From: an uncultured Bacteroidales bacterium
GTDB lineage: Bacteria > Bacteroidota > Bacteroidia > Bacteroidales > UBA932
Direction: 5' to 3'
DNA: 11,802 nucleotides
Assembly: GCA_946545765.1 (NCBI GenBank)
Contig: CAMNNS010000041.1
Span: 1-11,802 of the forward strand
Below, piece after piece: positions 8,266 to 11,802 of the stretch (its first letter is position 1; every line of letters starts with the position of its first letter). The position numbers and the translations under genes are program-made. The notes beneath the pieces were generated by a model. It had not been told where the DNA came from, ran no database searches, and saw nothing but the letters and a program-made list of their open reading frames with translations.

Positions 8266-8703
8266 ATGAGCAAGATAATAGGCATTGCAGCTGATCATGC
8301 AGGTTTTGAACTTAAAGAATATTTAAAACCATATTTAGAGCAAAAGGGGTATAAAATTAAAGACTATGGGACAAATTCTTCAGAAAGTATGGATTATCCC
8401 GATGTAGCTCACCCACTTGCAAAAGGGATAGAATCTCACGATGTAGATTTTGGTATTGCAATATGTGGAAGCGGAAATGGAATCTCTATAACTCTAAATA
8501 AACATCAAGGGGTAAGGGCTGCGTTGTGTTGGAATCCAGAATTGGCACAATTAGCAAAACAGCACAATGATGCCAACATTCTTTCACTACCTGCAAGATT
8601 TATAACTCACGACCAAGCTATAACAATAGTAGAAGCTTATCTATCAGCCGAATTTGAGGGGGGGAGACATCTAAGAAGGGTAGAGAAAATAGCTGTTAAG
8701 TAG
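8266..8703 (+). CDS. rpiB: Ribose-5-phosphate isomerase B
   Basis: The 145-residue cytosolic RpiB/LacAB-family isomerase interconverts ribose 5-phosphate and ribulose 5-phosphate in the non-oxidative pentose phosphate pathway. Hallmarks are ADHAGF near the N-terminus, CGSGNG with catalytic Cys67, and HNDANIL with His100. These correspond to Cys66 and His99 of the E. coli enzyme. The conserved C-terminal EFEGGRH is also present. I chose ATG 8266 because the frame's only upstream option is a TTG at 8260, directly after the protease stop, and starting at MSKIIGIAADHAGF matches the family N-terminus. Length is normal. The gene is 6 bases after the protease stop and 17 bases before truB, so it is probably co-transcribed. 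Confidence 0.95.
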   Translation: MSKIIGIAADHAGFELKEYLKPYLEQKGYKIKDYGTNSSESMDYPDVAHPLAKGIESHDVDFGIAICGSGNGISITLNKHQGVRAALCWNPELAQLAKQHNDANILSLPARFITHDQAITIVEAYLSAEFEGGRHLRRVEKIAVK

Positions 8704-8720
8704 AATATATTTAGCAGAAG

Positions 8721-9653
8721 ATGTCCCCATTTATTTTAGAGAACAATAGTATTTTAGAGAGAGATTTCTCTTTTTATCCCGATGGTATTATAATACCAAT
8801 CGATAAGCCATATCGCTGGAGTAGTACAGATGTAGTACAAAAAATCAAATTTCATTTAAGCCGATACTTTAACCTTAAAAAGATAAAAATAGGTCATGCA
8901 GGGACACTTGACCCTTTGGCTACTGGTGTTTTACTCGTTTGTGTTGGAAAGGCTACAAAAATTGCAAACTCTTTGCAAAATGAAAATAAAGAGTATGTTG
9001 CACAATTTACTATTGGAGCTACAACTCCATCATACGACAGAGAACATCCTATAGATGAAGTTTTTGAGTATAAGCACATAGAACAATCAGATATAGAGAA
9101 TACGGTTAATTCTATGATTGGAGAACAAGAGCAAGTCCCACCAATATTTTCAGCCAAATTGATCAATGGTCAGAGGTCTTATATTTATGCAAGACAAGGA
9201 GAAAAACTTGATTTAAAGGCAAATAGAATAGTTATTTATAACTCTCAATTGTTATCTATAGATTGGTTAAAAAGTAAAAGTTTAGTATTTGGAGAACCAA
9301 GTAATACTCAAATTACAACTCCACCTTATCGGGATAAAGATGGGCATAATAGTTTTGTTGTCCCCAAAAGAAATGGGGCTTTAGAGAGGGGGATAAATAG
9401 TAAAGAAATTCCAGTTCATATAACAGAAAATTCTTTGTTGACTCCAGAACAAATATCTGATTTACCGCGAGTTTGTATAAGAATTTCTTGCAGTAAAGGG
9501 ACATATATTCGCTCTTGTGCAAGAGATTTTGGTTTATCTTTAAAAAGTGGGGCTTATATGTCTGCTTTAATCAGGACAAAAAGTGGAGGTTTTGAACTTA
9601 AAAATGCCCTTTCTTTAGATACTTTATTAAAAAAAATATCATCTTCTCAATAA
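8721..9653 (+). CDS. truB: tRNA pseudouridine(55) synthase TruB, with an internal insertion
   Basis: TruB isomerises uridine 55 in the T-loop of tRNAs to pseudouridine. Seen here are the catalytic motif HAGTLDPLATG with nucleophile Asp64, then VPPIFSAKLINGQRSYIYAR, and the RNA-binding KGTYIR at 259-264 followed by the usual SCARDFG helix. The protein ends about 46 residues after KGTYIR, so it lacks the C-terminal PUA domain of the E. coli enzyme. Despite that it has 310 residues, because about 65 residues (roughly 183-248) sit between IYNSQLLSIDW and RISCSKGTYIR, where E. coli TruB has only a few. The insertion is in frame, hydrophilic and rich in Pro, Asn and Ser, and is likely a surface loop. 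All catalytic motifs are intact, so activity is expected. It starts 17 bases after rpiB. Confidence 0.94.
   Translation: MSPFILENNSILERDFSFYPDGIIIPIDKPYRWSSTDVVQKIKFHLSRYFNLKKIKIGHAGTLDPLATGVLLVCVGKATKIANSLQNENKEYVAQFTIGATTPSYDREHPIDEVFEYKHIEQSDIENTVNSMIGEQEQVPPIFSAKLINGQRSYIYARQGEKLDLKANRIVIYNSQLLSIDWLKSKSLVFGEPSNTQITTPPYRDKDGHNSFVVPKRNGALERGINSKEIPVHITENSLLTPEQISDLPRVCIRISCSKGTYIRSCARDFGLSLKSGAYMSALIRTKSGGFELKNALSLDTLLKKISSSQ
9267..9464 (+). other. In-frame insertion segment within truB
   Basis: This stretch encodes TruB residues of about 183-248, which have no counterpart in the compact core of the enzyme as I know it. Codon style and AT content look like the flanking truB sequence, and no terminal inverted repeats or target duplications were seen. 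One small hairpin lies inside: CCCCA at 9362-9366 pairs with TGGGG at 9374-9378. The boundaries are approximate and were judged by eye from the flanking conserved motifs. Confidence 0.55.
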
Positions 9654-9740
9654 ATTTATCTTTTTGATAAAAATTTTCTAATACTATCTGTAACTTTTAA
9701 TAAAAAACCTCGTATAATTTTCGGTTATCATTTTTTTATT
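9654..9740 (+). other. AT-rich intergenic gap between truB and queA
   Basis: This is the longest gap between the lipoprotein gene and queA. It may hold a queA promoter: TAACTTTT at 9691-9698 fits the Bacteroidota -7 pattern TAnnTTTG at all but one position. The nearest TTTG (9663-9666) is 24 bases upstream instead of about 19-21, so the call is weak. A short AT hairpin next to the truB stop (TTATC/GATAA around 9656-9670) is too weak to call a terminator. No preQ1 riboswitch was recognised. Confidence 0.25.
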
Positions 9741-10805
9741 ATGAAGTTATCACAATTTAAATTCCCTTTTAGGGCAGATCTTATAGCAAAAGAACCAGCT
9801 AAATATAGAGATGAGTGTAAACTAATGGTATTACACAAAAATAGCGGTAAAATAGAGAACAAACTATTTAAAGATATTATAGATTACGCAAAAGAAGGTG
9901 ACATCTTTGTTCTAAATGATACAAAGGTTTTTCCTGCAAGACTTAGAGGAAATAAAGAGAAGACAGGGGCAGAGATAGAGGTTTCACTATTAAGAGAATT
10001 AAACAAAGAGCAGAGATTGTGGGATGTATTAGTTGATCCAGCACGTAAAATTAGAATTGGCAATAAACTCTATTTTGGAGAAGACGATTCTTTAGTTGCG
10101 GAGGTTATAGATAATACAACAAGTAGGGGAAGAACCCTTAGGTTTTTATATGATGGGAGTTCTGAAGATTTTAAAGAAACATTATTTAGTGTTGGAGAAC
10201 TACCAATCCCAAAAGAGATAAGGGAGCACCAAAATGATATAGATTTGGAGCGTTTTAATACAATTTTTGCAAAAAATGAGGGGGCAGTAGCTACACCGGC
10301 AGCAGGATTGCATTTTAGTAGAGAACTTTTTAAGAGAATGGAAATTAAGGGGATAGATTACACTTTTATAACATCTCATGTTGGGTTAAGTCATTTTGCT
10401 GGGGTTGATGTTGAGGATTTATCAAAACATAAAATGGGCTCCGAAAGGATGATAATCTCAGAAGAATCGGCAGAGATGATAAATAAGGCAAAAGAGCGAG
10501 GTAACAGAGTCTTTGCTATAGGTATTACAGTAGCCCGAGCATTAGAAACTCCTGTAACAACTACAGGTAGGGTAAAACCTTTTGATGGTTGGACTAATAA
10601 ATTTATTTTTCCCCCTTATCAATTTGTCGTTCCCGATGCGTTAGTTTCAAATTTTCATTATCCACTCTCAACAATGCTTATGACTCAGACTGCATTTGGA
10701 GATTTCAACAAAGTAATTGCTGCCTATAAACAAGCTGTTCAAGGAAAAGATGCTAAAAATATCTATAAGTTTGGTATATATGGAGATGCAATGTTGATAA
10801 TATAA
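9741..10805 (+). CDS. queA: S-adenosylmethionine:tRNA ribosyltransferase-isomerase QueA
   Basis: QueA transfers and isomerises the ribosyl group of SAM onto 7-aminomethyl-7-deazaguanine at position 34 of tRNAs, giving epoxyqueuosine. The 354-residue length is typical. Family motifs appear in order: the N-terminal FRADLIAKEPAKYRDECKLM segment, NDTKVFPARL (59-68), ELPIPKEI, ATPAAGLHF (184-192), the SHVG segment, FPPYQF, NFHYPLSTMLM and the C-terminal FGIYGDAML (344-352). The protein is cytosolic. It follows truB after an 87-base AT-rich gap, and a truB-queA pairing is frequent in Bacteroidota. No Shine-Dalgarno sequence precedes the ATG, only a T run, which is usual for this phylum. A strong hairpin terminator lies 54 bases after the stop. 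No other queuosine-pathway gene is in the window. Confidence 0.96.
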   Translation: MKLSQFKFPFRADLIAKEPAKYRDECKLMVLHKNSGKIENKLFKDIIDYAKEGDIFVLNDTKVFPARLRGNKEKTGAEIEVSLLRELNKEQRLWDVLVDPARKIRIGNKLYFGEDDSLVAEVIDNTTSRGRTLRFLYDGSSEDFKETLFSVGELPIPKEIREHQNDIDLERFNTIFAKNEGAVATPAAGLHFSRELFKRMEIKGIDYTFITSHVGLSHFAGVDVEDLSKHKMGSERMIISEESAEMINKAKERGNRVFAIGITVARALETPVTTTGRVKPFDGWTNKFIFPPYQFVVPDALVSNFHYPLSTMLMTQTAFGDFNKVIAAYKQAVQGKDAKNIYKFGIYGDAMLII

Positions 10806-10859
10806 TTTACGATTATAATAAAATTTATTTTTCATCATAATTTTACTTAATTGAAGAAT

Positions 10860-10903
10860 AAAGTGGTGGTAAGAGATTATCTTACCGCCACTTTGTTTTT
10901 TAT
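10860..10903 (+). terminator. Strong rho-independent terminator after queA, abutting dprA
   Basis: Bases 10860-10873 (AAAGTGGTGGTAAG) pair with 10881-10894 (CTTACCGCCACTTT) to give a 14-bp stem with one G-U pair and a 7-base loop. GTTTTTTAT follows immediately. Further weaker A-T pairing can extend the base of the stem. It lies 54 bases after the queA stop and should end that transcript. It is unusual in that the U tract ends only 8 bases before the dprA ATG, leaving no room for a separate dprA promoter between them. Confidence 0.88.
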
Positions 10904-10911
10904 ACTTTATA

Positions 10912-11802
10912 ATGATGATTGAGGAGAGATGGCAGTTATATTGTGCGTTAAGTAATTTAATTTTTTCAAAACACTCTTATATCAGGAGGATTAGAGAAGA
11001 ATTAACAGATGTAGATACCCTTTTTTCTCTACCCCATACAGCAATCGACGAATTATTTGCAAAAAAGGGATTTGCAAATAAATTATTTGATATAGAATAT
11101 TTAAAATGGATACGAAGTGAAATAGAATGGTATTTATCTAAAGGGGTACAACTAATTGATATAAATTCTAATAACTATCCTCAAAATTTAAAAGAGTGTA
11201 TAGATGCCCCCCTATTATTATACTATAGAGGGAATGGAGATCTTACAAATGAAAAAGTGATAAGTATTGTCGGGACAAGGTTGCCAACTCAAGATGGTAT
11301 TTTATTTTGCAATGAGGTTGTTTCAAACTTCGTAAAGGAAGGGTATGAACCTTTGATAGTGAGCGGATTGGCTATTGGAATAGATCTCGCATCTCATATC
11401 GCAGCGATAGAAAATTCTCTCCAAACCTTAGCAGTTTTACCATGTGGAATAGATGAAATATACCCAAGCTCAAATAGAGCTGTAGCGATAAAAATAGTTG
11501 AAAATGGAGGTATAATTACAGAGTTCCCTCGAGGTGTTAAACCTCTTAAACATAATTTCTTACAAAGAAATAGAATTATTGCTGGCATCGCTAATGCTTT
11601 GGTAGTTATCCAGAGTAGAATAAAAGGTGGTTCTATGAGTACGGTTGAGTATGCAAATTCATATTCAAGAGATATTTTTGCTTTACCCGGTAGAATGAAT
11701 GATATAAATTTTTATGGTTGTAACTACCTTATATCAAAAAATATAGCTCAGATATATCTTAACTCAACTACAATCCCGAAATCTTTAATGTGGGGTAAAT
11801 GG
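10912..11802 (+). CDS. dprA: DNA-processing protein DprA (partial, cut by the right edge)
   Basis: The frame is open from ATG 10912 (a second ATG follows at 10915) to the window end, giving 297 residues without a stop. DprA binds incoming single-stranded DNA during natural transformation and loads RecA. It acts in the cytosol. The N-terminal helical region (about 1-80) is followed by the Rossmann-like DprA/Smf core: SIVGTR (118-123), SGLAIGID (151-158) with His162, LPCGIDEIYP, FLQRNRIIAG (216-225), and a GGSMST loop followed by FALPGR. Two departures from the textbook pattern are Ile155 where many members have Arg in GLARGID, and GGS in place of the usual SGS loop. Bacteroidota members often vary at the first site. 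Any C-terminal winged-helix domain lies outside the window. The N-terminal motif WQLYCALSNL looks genuine and supports this start. Confidence 0.93.
   Translation, partial: MMIEERWQLYCALSNLIFSKHSYIRRIREELTDVDTLFSLPHTAIDELFAKKGFANKLFDIEYLKWIRSEIEWYLSKGVQLIDINSNNYPQNLKECIDAPLLLYYRGNGDLTNEKVISIVGTRLPTQDGILFCNEVVSNFVKEGYEPLIVSGLAIGIDLASHIAAIENSLQTLAVLPCGIDEIYPSSNRAVAIKIVENGGIITEFPRGVKPLKHNFLQRNRIIAGIANALVVIQSRIKGGSMSTVEYANSYSRDIFALPGRMNDINFYGCNYLISKNIAQIYLNSTTIPKSLMWGKW

Noticed and set aside
9267..9464. Mobile element or intein as the origin of the TruB insertion
   Set aside because: No inverted terminal repeats, target-site duplication, splicing motifs or compositional break were seen. It is treated as a protein loop.
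9654..9740. preQ1 riboswitch or attenuator ahead of queA
   Set aside because: I looked for the compact preQ1-I pattern with a GC stem and an A-rich tail. Only a 4-bp AACC/GGTT pairing around a long AT loop is present, too weak to call.
1..11802. CRISPR arrays, tRNA or rRNA genes, insertion sequences, toxin-antitoxin or defence genes
   Set aside because: Reading through both strands showed no regularly spaced repeats, cloverleaf-like segments, transposase motifs or defence-type domains. Nearly all sequence is accounted for by the listed genes.

Overview
The window is AT-rich bacterial DNA that reads as an ordinary chromosomal segment of a low-GC member of the Bacteroidota, probably Bacteroidales. 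The evidence for this is a DUF3352/propeller-type lipoprotein, a dCMP deaminase directly followed by an S41 C-terminal processing protease, a truB-queA neighbourhood, a TruB with no C-terminal PUA domain, and start codons with A/T-rich upstream regions and no clear Shine-Dalgarno sequences. Every substantial gene lies on the + strand. No mobile element, CRISPR array, tRNA, rRNA or prophage signal was seen.

Layout. (1) Bases 1-113 hold the 3' end of an unrecognised gene, followed by a cytosine-free purine-rich stretch and a good intrinsic terminator (158-200). (2) A tightly packed run follows: a large predicted lipoprotein (333-2606), an MsbA-type ABC exporter (2608-4461), a long-chain acyl-CoA synthetase-like enzyme (4500-6179), a dCMP deaminase (6186-6632), an S41/CtpA protease (6637-8259), rpiB (8266-8703) and truB (8721-9653). 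Gaps are 1, 38, 6, 4, 6 and 17 bases, so one operon or a few overlapping transcripts are plausible. (3) An 87-base AT-rich gap precedes queA (9741-10805). (4) A strong terminator hairpin (10860-10903) sits only 8 bases before dprA, which runs off the right edge (10912-11802).

Functionally, the first half is an envelope/lipid group: lipoprotein, lipid-type exporter, fatty-acid activation and a membrane-anchored protease. The second half is housekeeping: pyrimidine deoxynucleotides, pentose phosphates, tRNA pseudouridine 55, tRNA queuosine and DNA uptake/recombination.

I do not see an obviously new system. The points most worth a second look are the terminator placed directly in front of dprA, a roughly 65-residue insertion inside TruB next to its KGTYIR motif, the apparent loss of the A10 catalytic lysine in the acyl-CoA synthetase, and the one-base coupling of an uncharacterised lipoprotein to an ABC exporter.
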